Below, piece by piece: positions 12,076 through 23,667 of a stretch of DNA of 64,000 bases (position 1 is the stretch's first letter; each line of letters begins with the position of its first letter). The notes under the pieces are model-generated. The model did not search any database. It worked only from the letters and a program-made list of their open reading frames with translations, and was not told the origin of the DNA. The stretch comes from Hydractinia symbiolongicarpus. Its lineage: Eukaryota; Cnidaria; Hydrozoa; Anthoathecata; Hydractiniidae. A program made the translations under genes and the position numbers. Location of the stretch: assembly GCF_029227915.1 (NCBI RefSeq), contig NC_079878.1, positions 18,664,001 to 18,728,000 on the forward strand. The letters are read 5' to 3'.

Positions 12076-15000
12076 TTGTTCTATGCAAGAAAAGCCGTGC
12101 TACCTGCATCTCCTGGGAAGTCTTGGTATATCCCCCATCATGCAGTTTATAATGAAAAGAAGAATGAGATCAGAGTAGTCTTTGATTGTGGAGCAGAATA
12201 CCATGGTAGATCATTAAACAAGGAATTGATCCCTGGACTAGACTTTACCAACCATCTTATAGGTGTGCTTAACAGATTTAGAGAAGGAACCATAGCAGTC
12301 ATGGCTGACATCGAAGCTATGTACTTCCAGGTGTTTGTAACGGAACACCAAAGATCGTTTCAGAGAATTCTTTGGTGGGACAAAAGCGATAAAGAAATGA
12401 CCAAACCGGTCGAATACGAAATGAATGTCCACATCTTTGGAGCAACTTCGTCTGCGAGTTGTAGCAATTATGCCTTGAAGAAAACTGCCTTAGATAATCA
12501 AGGCAAATTTGGAACTGATGCAGCGGAAACGTTATTGAAGAATTTTTATGTCGATGACATGCTGAAGTCAAAAGATAATCTTGGTGATACTATTTCATTA
12601 ATGAAAAAAGTCACTTCTATGTGTAAGGCGGGAGGTTTTAGATTAACAAAATTTGTCAGTAATAATAAAGAAGTGTTATTGTCTATACCTGAAGATGATC
12701 GGAAAACAGGGTTTACTGATTGTGAATTATTGTCTGGAGATACGGATCTGCCGTCCGATAGTACGTTAGGTATCACATGGGATATCGAAATGGATTGCTT
12801 CAAATTTAAGATCGACCTGAAAAAGACGCCCTACAGCAGAAGAGGTATGCTTTCTATGTTGAGCACGTTGTACGATTTTTTAGCTCCATTTCTAGTCAGA
12901 GAAAAAATAATCCTTCAAGAACTGTGCAGCATGAGCCTAAATTGGGATGACCCAGTTCCTGAAGACAATTGTAATGACTGGAACATATGGAAAGACTGTA
13001 TCCAGCCTCTTGAAGGATTTAGAATACCGCGATGCTTCAAGCCCAAAAAATTTGGTAAGATTGTTCATTCCTCGATCCACTACTTTTCTGATGCATCAGA
13101 GTTTGCATATGGCCAAGCTACGTACCTAAGAATAGTAAATGAAAGTGGCAGAGTACATGTTTGCTTGGTTATGGGTAAGGCAAGAGTCGCTCCTTTGAAA
13201 TTCGTATCTATGCCTCGATTAGAATTAACAGCAGCTACTTTGTCTGTTAAGATAGCTTCTTTGTTGAGATAAGAATTGCGACTACTATGTATTAATGAAT
13301 ATTTTTGGACTGATAGTCAAGTCGTCTTAGGATATCTAAAGAATCAAACGAAAAGATTCAAAGTTTTTGTGGCTAATAGGATCGAGATTATCAGAAGCAA
13401 CAGCAAAATCAACGACTGGAATTATGTACCGTCGAACGAAAATCCGGCCGACATAGCGTCAAGAGGATCAGATGCTTCCAAAGACAAACAAGTTAAAATA
13501 TGGTTTAGAGGACCAGAGTTCTTGTGGAATGATCAGTATAGTTGGAAACTATCCAAACACGCCGCAGAAGTAGACGAAAACGACTCGGAGGTTAAGAAAG
13601 TGAAAGTAAACGCTTGCCTAGTCACAAATGATCTGATGAGCACGCTTGAAGAACGCATGTCTTGCTGGAAGAAAATGAAGCGTGTAATGGCGTGGATCCT
13701 TCTGTTTGCAGATAGAATCAAAACGATAAAACCCGGCGATGCATCCACGAAAGGTATCATCGACGTAGAACGATTGAAATGTGCTGAAAGAAAAATCATG
13801 CAGCTGACTCAAGAAAAATATTTCGAAACAGAATTGCGAAATTTGTTGTCTGGGAAAATCAATGTTAAAAACAAATTGCTAAAACTTAATCCCTTTGTTG
13901 ATTCACAAGGCCTGTTAAGAGTAGGAGGAAGAATCGAACGATCTGGGCTAGATAAAGAACATGTGCATCCTATCATCATGCCAAAAGATAGCCAGACATC
14001 CATGTTGATTATTCGATATTGCCATCAGAACGTCGCACATGCGGGCAGAGGAATAACCATCAACAAAGTACGAAGTTATGGGATTTGGATCGTGAATATA
14101 AATGCTTTAACACGAAAGGTTATTCATAAGTGCACCATATGTAGAAGTTTAAGAGGACGTGCTGGAGAGCAAAAGATGGCCGATTTGCCAAAAGAAAGGT
14201 TCAACGAAGCATCACCATTCAGTTATTGCGGATTAGATTGTTTTGGTCCGTTCTTGATCAAGGTAAGGAGAAGCGAGATGAAAAGGTATGGTGTATTGTT
14301 TACATGTTTGTCTAGCAGAGCTGTACACATTGAAATCGCAAGCAGTTTAGAAACTGATACGTTTATTTTGGCCCTTCGTCGCTTTGTTGGCAGAAGAGGA
14401 ATTGTAAGGTATCTAACATCTGATAATGGAGTAACTTCGTTGGAAGTGATAATGAATTAAAACGAGCTTTTTTAGAAATGGATCATGAAAAAATCAAGTT
14501 TTTTCTAAACGAGTTAAACGCTGATTGGATATGGAACTTCAATCCACCAGCAGCCAGTCACATGGGAGGAGTCTGGGAGAGGCAGATAAGATCAGCCAGA
14601 CAAATTCTAACGTCATTGCTAAAGACCCACGGTTCAAGTTTAGATGATGAATCATTAAACACCCTCCTCATTGAAACGGAAGCCATATTAAACTCAAGAC
14701 CCCTAACAGTCGATACCCTCAGTGACGCGAATAGCTTCATACCACTATCTCCATCAAATATCTCGACAATGAAGTCAGATGTCGTGTTGCCACCACCGGG
14801 AGAGTCTCCGAAACCTGATGTTTATTCGAGGAAAAGATGGCGTAGAGTTCAACACATAGCAAAAAATTCTGGATTAGATGGAGAAAGGAATTTCTTTCAA
14901 CCCTTCAGGAACGTCGACGTTGGAACACGATTAAACGTAATTTTGAGGTTGGAGACATCGTCATATTAAAAGACTCAACCATGTTTACTGTTCGAAATCG

Positions 15001-15139
15001 ATGGCCGTTAGCAAGAACTGTGAGCGTCGTTTCAGATAAGCATGGAATAGGGAGAATTGTGAACATTCGAATGAGCGCATCTCGAGTCGTAATGCAACAG
15101 CCGATATCAAAAGTAGTTTTGCTTCTGGAAAACGAATAG
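12076..15139 (+). pseudogene. BEL/Pao pol remnant: RT, RNase H, integrase
   Basis: The readable order is reverse transcriptase (from SWYIPHHAVY; first aspartate in VMADIEAMYF; catalytic FYVDDML near 12544), RNase H (FWTDSQVVLGYL near 13306; NPADIASRG), an integrase zinc region with a CTIC motif, the integrase core (YCGLDCFGPF, LTSDNG, and the conserved glutamate in GGVWERQIRSARQ), and a C-terminal domain typical of Pao integrases ending at a stop at 15137. It is broken by a TAA at 13270-13272, a frameshift just after LTSDNG near 14430 and another near 14865. RT is truncated at its start. It cannot make a functional polyprotein. The element would normally reverse-transcribe its RNA in cytoplasmic particles and integrate the DNA copy. 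Confidence 0.92.
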
Positions 15140-15200
15140 TCCGATTCCCGACGAGGAGCCATTAGGTCATGTTGTATGCACGAACATGAGAGGAACCATG

Positions 15201-15551
15201 CGTTCCTGCCGTATTGAAATTTATATTTGTTATGTAATTTGTGTTGTCCTTGTGTTGTCCCGTTTGTGCTCTGCTGTAGAGTTCGCTCTGCGGTGGAGTA
15301 CGAGACGCATTATATTCGTTAGTTTTGTGTTGTGATGTCCCGTGTTAATTATGTAAAAAGAATAATTGTAATTTTGGTACTATTTTTAGTTAAATTTTCC
15401 CCTTTAGTCCGTTTTGTTTTGCACATCTTGCACATCCTTTTTCTGCGCTAGCAGTCTTCAACATATAGCGACAGGGTCGAACATACATTATAGTAATAAA
15501 TTCGCTGTTGAGTGAAATTAGTCTTTCATACATCACACGAGTTGTTCTGCA
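15201..15551 (+). repeat. BEL/Pao 3' LTR
   Basis: A direct copy of the 5' LTR without the SINE: same GTTCCTGCCG start (first base C for T), same AATAATTGTAATTTTGG core and same GAGTTGTTCT end. The uninterrupted AGTAATAAATTCG shows where the SINE entered the other LTR. Confidence 0.88.
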
Positions 15552-16920
15552 CCTGAGCATTATTTTCAGTTGTTTTCTCTCACTTGTAGTTGGCTTGGCT
15601 TACGCCACTATATTTCTAGGAGTAAGATTGTTAACTGCTCCGTTGGAATCGTGTCTTTAATTTCCAAGCACCTACAGTGAGAACATCGTTTTCCAGTATT
15701 TAATAAATGTTTCGTCAAAATCGGGCATTTCCTTGATCATTTGATGAGTGTCGGATATACGTCAAGTTTTCCAGTAATGTTAGCAGAAGCGCGAAAATTG
15801 AGAATGGTAGCTTATGGCAGCAAAATTTAAACATTTTTTGCCATACAATAGCTACAGTATGGGAACTTTTTTGTGATTTGACGAGAGCAGAAATAACACA
15901 CAGTATATACACAAAATATAAGTTATCATCACAAGGATGTATATACGTTTTAAAAATTTTTTGGCTGTTTCTGGATCAAACGTCAATAACTAAGGAATAC
16001 TTCAGCAGAAAGACCAGGGAGTTTAATGCATGGAAGAAAAATGCTTTGTTCAAAATTTACCTACAAAAAAGCAAGATCCATTCATTATCTTGAGAATAAA
16101 GAAAAAGCAGTGGGAAGAATGGTTTATATATATTAGAGCAATTTATTAATAGATAACTTTTACATGCAACTGTGTACCTAGCTACATCTATATATATATA
16201 TATATAAATATAATGTAAAATAACAAATGCTTAAAATATATTTAAAACTAATTTTAGGACAAGTTTAAAACATACTGAAACGTTTCACACCCATTTTCGC
16301 AAGGAGAAAAAAAAAATTATATACCAAAGAGAAAAAAAAAAGAATTATATATATAAAGAAACATTTAAAATATAAAGTATAAGCAAACCAACTAAACAAG
16401 ATTATATAGGGATCCTCTTTAACGGCTCTGATGCACATTTCCTGTGTCTAGAAGTTATCTGGGGCATGCATGAGCGTATAGGGATTTTGTTTAACTGAAT
16501 GATCTGGACATGCTAGATCATCCAGGTTTCATCCATAACGGCAATATTACACATCTCTTGGGTTTTGAAACAATCCCGAACGTTTCTAAACCAACTCGTG
16601 TCTCTTTTTTATATACACATTTTATTTATCAAGAAAATTTTAGATGGATAGAAACTTTTGAATTAGGGGATTTCTCTCATCAAGTTTTGAATAATTGAAC
16701 TTAACTTGAGTATGATGCCGTTGGATTTGTCGGCTGCCGTCAGATTTTTTGCGCATGCGCAGAATTAGGGGATTTTCCTAAAAGTTGTGATGTTACAGAT
16801 TTTTTGGGGGGTGTCAAATTGTGTATATAGGAAGCGGAGTTTTAAGCTTAAACCTCCCAATTAAACAAAATTGTGGGTTGAAAAACCCCATATATCTAGT
16901 CATGTCTAAAAAAACCCAAA
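15552..16920. other. AT-rich DNA without a recognised gene
   Basis: Short AT-driven frames only. It contains a small (TA)n run near 16190-16206, a perfect NRF1-like palindrome TGCGCATGCGCA near 16751, and a near-palindrome centred on AAGCTT near 16845. Confidence 0.4.
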
Positions 16921-17024
16921 GACAACGAAGTTGACTGTAATGTACACGATGTCTGCAATGCTACCATTGCAAATGCGCTTCGTTTACGGCGGAACAAGCC
17001 GATTTGGCAGTCAACTTCCGTTGC
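16921..17024. repeat. Short foldback element
   Basis: GACAACGAAGTTGACTG at 16921-16937 is inverted as CAGTCAACTTCCGTTG at 17008-17023. Within it TGCAATG-CTAC-CATTGCA forms a second perfect 7-base stem. This could be a tiny MITE or an RNA stem-loop; no target duplication was assigned. Confidence 0.5.
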
Positions 17025-17544
17025 TGATGATGTTTATCTGTTTAAAGTTATTTCTAGGGACCTTACATTATTTGTAATTTTCTTTTAAATGTTTTTTAGA
17101 TCATCATCATTTTGTTGCTTAACTGGAAATAAATCAAAATAAAATAAAGTGATCTACCAACTATTTAGTTATACTTTTTAAAACACAAGATAACACAACA
17201 TGCTTTGTTGTTCTTATATCTAAACCTATGGGAGTGCGGTAAAAGAGAGATTCGTCTTATTATTATAAGAAGAAAAAATCAACTTTATTGTAAAATATTT
17301 TTTAATTCCTTTTTTTTCTGTTTTTCTTACTACGCACTACACACGCATTTGTTTAAGGCCCCTGGACAAGCCCACGGTGCGTGCGTCCAAAATTTAAAAA
17401 AAATGGGGCAATGTCTGCCTTTCCGTTAATTCACACTACATATGGGTTGCCATTATGATTTAATTATTGTCCTAGCGAAGCGGCCGCCGAGACATAAGAC
17501 GGGAATGACGGCTGAGGTTTTTGCGAACATTTCTATGATACTAG

Positions 17545-17671
17545 CGGGTGGCCCGTGGAAAATCCACGGGTTAGCCTGTTCTTTTTAAACCGCATAGCGT
17601 GCGTCTCGCTACTTTCAATACTATTTTGCTTGAAGACGGACAGACGTATCGGGTATTATAATATAGACTAG
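17545..17671 (+). mobile_element. Helitron-like short element (copy a)
   Basis: It follows directly after a CTAG (17541-17544). It starts with a hairpin, CCCGTGGAAAATCCACGGG, and ends GGGTATTATAATATAGACTAG. The CTAG end fits the CTRR 3' end of Helitrons and insertion before a T. There is no coding capacity. Classification rests on end structure only. Confidence 0.4.
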
Positions 17672-17871
17672 TCGTTAACCCGTGGAGAAATCCACGGGGT
17701 CGCCCCCGTCGCGTTCGCTCGTCTTTTAAATTAACCCGTTGCAACAAAGTGGACAAAAATTTATGGCATTTGATATTCGTGCGTATTTTAAAAATTTCGT
17801 GTTTCCGTTACGGGACACGGCTTTCGCGGACACACAGACAGGCGGAATACGGCTATTATTAAAGAGACTAG
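17672..17871 (+). mobile_element. Helitron-like short element (copy b)
   Basis: It starts TCGTTAACCCGTGG with the same hairpin (CCCGTGGAGAAATCCACGGG) and ends ATTATTAAAGAGACTAG, abutting copy a head to tail. The end sequence (CAGACAGGCGGAATACGG then ATTATT) resembles that of the copy at 54462. Confidence 0.42.
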
Positions 17872-19480
17872 TCGATAAATCCCGTAAAAAAATCCACTGA
17901 GGCAGAATAAAAATTAAAAGAAGCGTAATTTGAAATTTAATGACGTCACAAACTTATCCACAAAAAATAAAAATAAAAAATAGAACCTTGTTTTTACATT
18001 GCTTCTATTGTTTAGAGCTTAAACTGCTGACCATCATGAAAATGTATATGATGATGTGCTTTTGATGAACGGTTAATGAGATATAACACAGTTAAAAATT
18101 TTGCTGACGTCAGCAACGACCCGTTAAACCCAAAAAAATTTTTTAGAACGTAGTTTGCCTGTTGCCTTCATCGTATGGAAATTAAAACGGTGATCAAGAA
18201 AACGTATAGGATCATTGATTTCCGCCGGCGAAAGCGGAATCTATAAAATCGCCTATGGATAGAGACAGCCCAAAACCTGGACGCCTAAAACTTATCCAGT
18301 CTAAAGCCTAAATCGTCGTTTTGACAGATATTTTTCTGAGAACGAGGCTAAAATGAGTTTTAAGCCAATAAGAATCCTAACAATGCAACAGATTGTTTTA
18401 TTATCCAATAAACAATACTTTATTTTAAAGTTTATATGCTATCGAAAGTTAAAGGTCGTGCAGTGTAGCATAATGAAGATCGCTTTTTTAATGTGCCGTC
18501 TTTGATGTTATTAACATTTCCCTTTAATAATTACGTCATTTCCTTTTGTACAATTTTCGCAACCACGTAGACTTAAACTATATCCGGCAGAACTAATTAA
18601 TCATTCATGAATTTTAATTTAAACAGGAATTGTTAAGGCTGAATATTTTTGGTGAAAGATAATGTACTATAGCTATAAATCGTGACAATTGTGTTATAAA
18701 AGAAAAAAATATGAATATATAGTCTGAAAATAACCTTCGTAACTGATTGTGTATAATTTGCTGCCACCTTGCTGACAAAAAGAGAATATCGGTAAATTTT
18801 CAGCCTTGACGTTGTTCTTATTTTGTTTTTATTATTCATCAATTTTCAGGTTTAATTATTTTTCTTTTAAAATGGTTCTTACAGAGAGAAAAAGTTTATG
18901 TAAGTTATGTTAGCTCTGATTTACAGTTACAATAATAATCAAAAATTGAATTTTAAAATTTTAGAATATTCAATGATTTTGTTACCCCATATTACTCAGT
19001 CCTCTTCAAAGTTCAGTACTTTTTCAGATTATTGATAACGGCGGAAATCTTTAAACCGTAGGGCTTCTTGTGTACATTTGACAGACAGTTGCAGAGATAT
19101 TAGAGTTTAAAGGTTTTTTGATGACGTCATCAACCCGTCCGCTCCGAAGCGAATTCAGGGACCCAGTTTTAGGAACCCTACCCAGATTTTTTTTTATAAA
19201 GTGCGATAAAATATAGTTCAAAAAGAATTATATCAATACAATGAAAAACCACATATGGAAACGGGAGACATTAAGCGTGAAAAGATAACTTACTCAAATT
19301 GGTCTCAGATGGTCCCTACTCACCGACGCGGTGAAAAATCATTGATGTCACCACCTCGTTTCCAAGTTATTTGGCCTCAAAGTTTTAGGTACATTGTAAT
19401 GGCTTTAATAATTTAATATAAGTTATTGACGTTTAAGTAGTATTATTAACATCGCGCCATAACGTCAGAAAATTTGACAT
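17872..19480. other. Start of a third Helitron-like copy, then unclassified repeat-like DNA
   Basis: TCGATAAATCCCGT after the CTAG at 17868 repeats the head of the neighbouring copies; its end was not found. Similar blocks containing TGACGTCA/TGACGTCAGC and CCCGTT/CCCGTC occur near 18105 and 19118, suggesting further dispersed repeats. No gene was recognised. Confidence 0.35.
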
Positions 19481-19527
19481 ACTAGACATGCATTTTTCGG
19501 CAACATCAAAGGAAAATGAAGACATCC

Positions 19528-19848
<321 letters not shown>

Positions 19849-19849
19849 A

Positions 19850-21210
19850 CCGCGATATTTCTACATTTAGAGGCCTGTGCATATAGTTGACGGTGTTCTA
19901 TGACCATGGTGCCAAGGAAAACAAATTCAGACGAGTTCAGACGAAAACAAATTCAAAGAGTTGATCAAGACAAAAACAAACAAAAAACAAACAAAAAGCC
20001 ACAAAAAAAGACTAAATACGAAAACGACTTCAAGCTACGTAGTCCATTGGGATTGTAAACACTAGGTTGTTGACCACCTGTCTGTGCTAGTGAAGCCATG
20101 TGATTTACCTGTAACGCCTTTATTAGGCTGCAGAAGGCCATATTGGGACATTTAGAAGTCTATGCACGTAGTTGACGGTGTTCTATCGCCATGGCGCTAA
20201 AAAGAACGACTTCAATCATCGTAAGAAATTGACACTGGAAAGACTAGACCGATGACCACCTGTCTGGGCTTAAGGAACCATGTGATTTGCGTATAAGACA
20301 TTTATTAGGCGGCAGAAGACGATACTGCGACATTTAGAAGCCTGTGCACGTAGTTCACCTGTCTCTAACGCCATGGAGCCAAGGAAAAGAAATTCAGAAG
20401 TCGTAGTACATTCAGACTGGAAGAATTAGACCAATGACCACCTCTCTGGGCTAGTCGAAATGCGTGATTTACGTGTATGGCCTTTATTAGGCCGCAAAAA
20501 CCATATTACAACATTTAGAAGACTGTGCGCGTAGTTGACGGTTTTCTATGGCCATGGCGCCAAGAAGAACGCCTTCAATCTTCGTAATGATTTGAGACTG
20601 GAGACACTAGACCGATGACCACCAGTCTGGGCTCGCTGAACCACGTGATTTACGTGTAAGGCCTTTATCAGGCTGCAGAAGGCCATATTACAAAATTTAG
20701 AAGAACGTGCACGTAGTTGACGGCGCTCAATAGCCATGGAGCCAAAGAAAAAGGTTTCAGATGTTGTAATCCATTGGGATTGTAAAGACTAGACGTTTGA
20801 CCACCTGTCTGGGTTCATCGAAGCACTTGATTAACATGTATGGCTCTTCTTAGGCCAGAAAAGGGCATATTACAACATTTAGAAACCTTTGCATATAGTT
20901 GACAGTGTTCTATGGACATAGTGCCAAGGAAAACAACTTTAGACGTCGTAGTACATGGAGACTGAAAAAACTAGACCGATGGCCACCTGTCTGGGTTTGC
21001 AGAACTACGTGATTTACGTGCAAGGCTTTCCACGTAGTTGACAGTGTTCTATGGCCATGGCAGCAAGGAAAACGACTTCAAGCGACGTAATCTATTGGGA
21101 TTGTAAGGCCTAGACCGACGAACACCTGCCTGGGCTGAAGGAACCATGTGATTTGCGTGTAAGGACTTTATCAGGCTGCAGAAGTCTATATTACGAAATT
21201 TGGGCGTAGT
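19850..21210 (+). repeat. ~190-bp satellite array 1a (defined plus orientation)
   Basis: About seven diverged monomers. Each holds the landmarks CGTAGTTGACGGTGTTCTAT, GACTAGACCGAT, CACGTGATTTACGTGTAAGG and ACATTTAGAAG in that order. The first monomer has an A-rich insertion near 19920-20020. This array is more diverged than the others. Confidence 0.93.
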
Positions 21211-21214
21211 TGAC

Positions 21215-22199
21215 AACTCTTAATTGACTACAACGCCTCAGGTCCTTCTCCAATCCGCAATGGACATACAACACCGTCAACTACGTGCACAGCCTTCAAA
21301 AGATTTTAATACGGTCTTTTGCAGCCAAATAAGGGCCTTAAAAGTAAATCACGTGCTTCCACGGGTTCAGACAGGTGACGATCGGTCTAGTTCCTTCACT
21401 CTTAATAGAGTACAACGGCTCAAGTCATTTTCTCTACCGTGATGGCCATAAAACACTGTCAAGTATGTGTTTAGTCTTCTAAACATTGTAATGCTGCCAT
21501 TTGCAGGCTATTAAAGGCTTTCTCGTAAATCTCGTCCTTCCACTAGCGTAGTCATGTGAGGGTCGGTCTAGTCCTATCACTCGCAATTGACCATGACACC
21601 CCAAGTCGTTTTCCAATCCGCAATGGCCAAAGAACACCGTTAACCACGTGCATTCTTAATATTGTAATACGGCCTTTTGCAGCCTAATAGGAGCCTTACA
21701 CGTAAATGACGTGCTTCCACGCGCATAAAAAGGTGGGGATCGGTCTATTCCTTCCACTCTCAATGAACTACGACGTTTCAAGACGGATTCCATTCCGGAA
21801 TGGCTATGGAAAACCGTCAACTACGTGCATAGTCTTCTAACCATTGTAATTCGGCTTTCTGCAGCCTAATAAGGGCCTTTCACGTAAATCACGTGCTTAC
21901 ACGAGCCTAGACACGTGCGCATTAGTCTAGTCCTTTCACTCTCAATAGATTACAAGATCGCCAAAAAACACCGTCAACTACGTGCATGGGCATTTGAAGA
22001 TTGTAATACGGCCTTTTGCAGCTTAATAAGGGCCTTTCACGTAAATCACGTGCTTCAACGAGCCTAGATAGGTGGAGATCGGTCTAGTCGTTCTATTCTC
22101 AATGGACTACGCCGCCTCAAGTCGTTCTTTATTCCGCAATGGCAATAGAACACCGTCAACTACGTGCACAATCTTCTAAAGGTTGTTATGCAACCTTGT
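21215..22199 (-). repeat. ~190-bp satellite array 1b (inverted)
   Basis: Five or so monomers in reverse orientation (ACACCGTCAACTACGTGCAC on the plus strand), meeting array 1a head to head near 21212. The array stops at 22199, where a different short-repeat region begins. Confidence 0.92.
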
Positions 22200-22560
22200 G
22201 CAGCCAGAGGTAGAGAAATGTTCCTTCTGGCACAATCGCTCACACGCGCACAAGTACAACAAATCTCCCATCATCTAGTACAAGTCCTTATCATGTTGTG
22301 CTTATTCATGCACATCAAGGTAAAGTCCCTATGATGTTGTGCTTATTCATGCACATCAAGGTAAAGTCCCTATGCAGCAAATGAGTAAAAATAGCCCTGG
22401 CACAATCGCGCACACGCGCACTCACACGCCCAGTCAAACCCAACAAGTCGACGTCCATCCAACATAAGTCCCTACGATGCTGTGCTTAGTCATGCACATC
22501 AAGGTAAAGTCCCTATGATGCTGTGTTTATTGATGCATATCAAATCAATGCGGCAAACGA
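22200..22560. repeat. 41-bp tandem repeat and duplicated block
   Basis: A 41-base unit (starting ATGTTGTGCTTATTCATGCA) occurs twice in tandem near 22292-22373 and again, diverged, near 22478-22545. GCACAATCGC-CACACGCGCA and a CGAGTAAAAAT/TGAGTAAAAAT motif recur with it, so the whole block is itself duplicated. It lies just outside the first Polinton-like gene. Confidence 0.8.
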
Positions 22561-22604
22561 GTAAAAATTGTTGTAGCACACATTGAGGTAATTTCCCACC
22601 ACAC

Positions 22605-22650
22605 TGCTGACGTCATCAAAAATCAACGCATGCGCAGTACAATACCCAAA
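22605..22650 (+). promoter_or_regulatory. Candidate promoter module shared with segments 3 and 4
   Basis: TGACGTCA (CRE-type site) is followed by AAATCAACGCATGCGCAGTA. The same two blocks, in the same order and orientation relative to the gene, precede the polymerase ORFs starting at 41259 and 51592. GCATGCGCA is NRF1-like. Promoter function is inferred from position and conservation among otherwise different sequence. Confidence 0.5.
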
Positions 22651-22686
22651 TGTGCTATTTTTGAGCAAACATGAAATTCACCGACA

Positions 22687-23320
22687 ATGAAAAATAGAAT
22701 AAAGCTGAACACGCATACTGTAAAAGAATTACGTAATATCGCGAAAAGCCGTGGGCTGACCGATTACTATAGGCTACGCAAGGCTGAACTGGTTTCCTTG
22801 CTGGAGGAGTTACCAGAGGCCGAAGAAGACTACCTAGAAGATATTCAAAATCTGTATGATCAGCTGAGGCAAGATTTTACACCTCAGGAACATAAGGAAC
22901 GATGTCGATGAGTATATAGAGATGATTAAACCCAACGTTAAAATCTTGGTTGAAGAGCAGGTAAAAGATATGGAATCGGCCAAGGTACAACTGTCCCTGT
23001 GGATCATGCGGAAGAAGAAGAAAATAGTACCAAAGCCGGAGGACCCTGAGGGGCTGATGACGAGTATATCATGGTAAAGAAACCATTTAATAGCAATATA
23101 ACCGAACTTTTTCAGGGTAGCGACGTGGATGATGTACTGGATAAAATGTTTACATCAATCAAAACACACGTAGAACATCCTGCATTACCCCAGAGTGGAT
23201 TTACTATTGATAGAGTACTCCATCTCGATGTAGATTTCCATAAACCACGGCTAGCAAGGGGTTCCTCGTACATAGAACTACCCAAATGGATAGCCTCGAA
23301 AAAGGCTTTGGCTTCAATGT
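22687..23320 (+). pseudogene. SAP/Rho-N-like plus polymerase-associated N-terminal ORF, broken
   Basis: The frame from 22687 begins with a helix-rich region (TVKELRNIAKSRGLTDYYR, then LRKAELVSLL) like the SAP/Rho-N DNA-binding fold common at the N-terminus of large proteins in Polinton-like elements. Two frameshifts follow (near 22912 and 23060). The frame then continues through VDFHKPRLARGSSYIELPKW and KKALA, a motif I associate with polymerase-linked proteins of these elements. It stops at about 23320, where the sequence switches to an inverted, unrelated fragment. ATG 22687 is preferred because the earlier ATG (22671) closes after seven codons. Confidence 0.6.
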
Positions 23321-23324
23321 GATA

Positions 23325-23566
23325 AAGACATCGTGCGGTTTTTTCGTTTTTCCAAAGAGGATGGTGGCACCAGTACCCCTATTTCCTATAATTTCTTGCC
23401 TTGTTGTAGTTTCTTCGGTCAAATATTGAAAATTGCACTTTACATTAGCAATTTCCAGAAAACGTCCCAGATCAGCTCTTTTGAATAGTGGCTGATTTTG
23501 CGCATCGAACAGGGTCTCGACTGCTCCTGCTGGCATGGCCTTGAATAGCGAAAGCTGTGAAGACAT
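23325..23566 (-). pseudogene. Bro-N-like ORF fragment
   Basis: It starts MSSQLSLFKAMPAGAVETLF and continues QPLFKRADLGRFLEIANVK. This resembles the Bro-N (antirepressor/baculovirus-repeat) DNA-binding domain found in phages and large eukaryotic DNA viruses. About 80 residues are readable up to KKPHDVFIT. Beyond that the frame is the antisense of the plus-strand ORF, so the fragment is truncated at an inversion junction near 23322. It lies in tandem with the HNH and ATPase remnants on the same strand. Confidence 0.5.
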
Positions 23567-23611
23567 TTCTAATATACCAACGTAAGCCAGAAGATTTCAT
23601 CCATAAGTGGT

Positions 23612-23641
23612 AATTTTACTACCCGCAAGAGTAGTAAAATT
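23612..23641. terminator. Perfect 11-bp hairpin after the HNH gene
   Basis: AATTTTACTAC, an 8-base loop (CCGCAAGA), then GTAGTAAAATT. It sits 27 bases past the HNH stop and 45 bases before the Bro-N start, in the direction of transcription. This resembles 3'-end hairpins of giant-virus transcripts. Confidence 0.6.
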
Positions 23642-23667
23642 GTGTTTGGTTGAGTGTGGACTTCTTA

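Larger units (their letters stand above)
11380..15551 (+). mobile_element. BEL/Pao LTR retrotransposon, internally deleted and SINE-split
   Basis: Two direct LTRs flank a decayed pol. The 3' LTR is about 351 bases. The 5' LTR matches it apart from a 349-base SINE. The internal region goes from the 5' LTR straight into the middle of reverse transcriptase: gag, protease and the RT N-terminus are missing, as is a normal primer-binding leader. LTR divergence looks low (a few substitutions in 300 bases), so insertion was fairly recent. I could not fix a target duplication with certainty. Confidence 0.9.

Noticed and set aside
11897-12109. A functional tRNA gene in the 5' LTR
   Set aside because: A and B boxes are present, but arms do not fold correctly and the sequence continues into a SINE body with an ATCT tail and target duplication.
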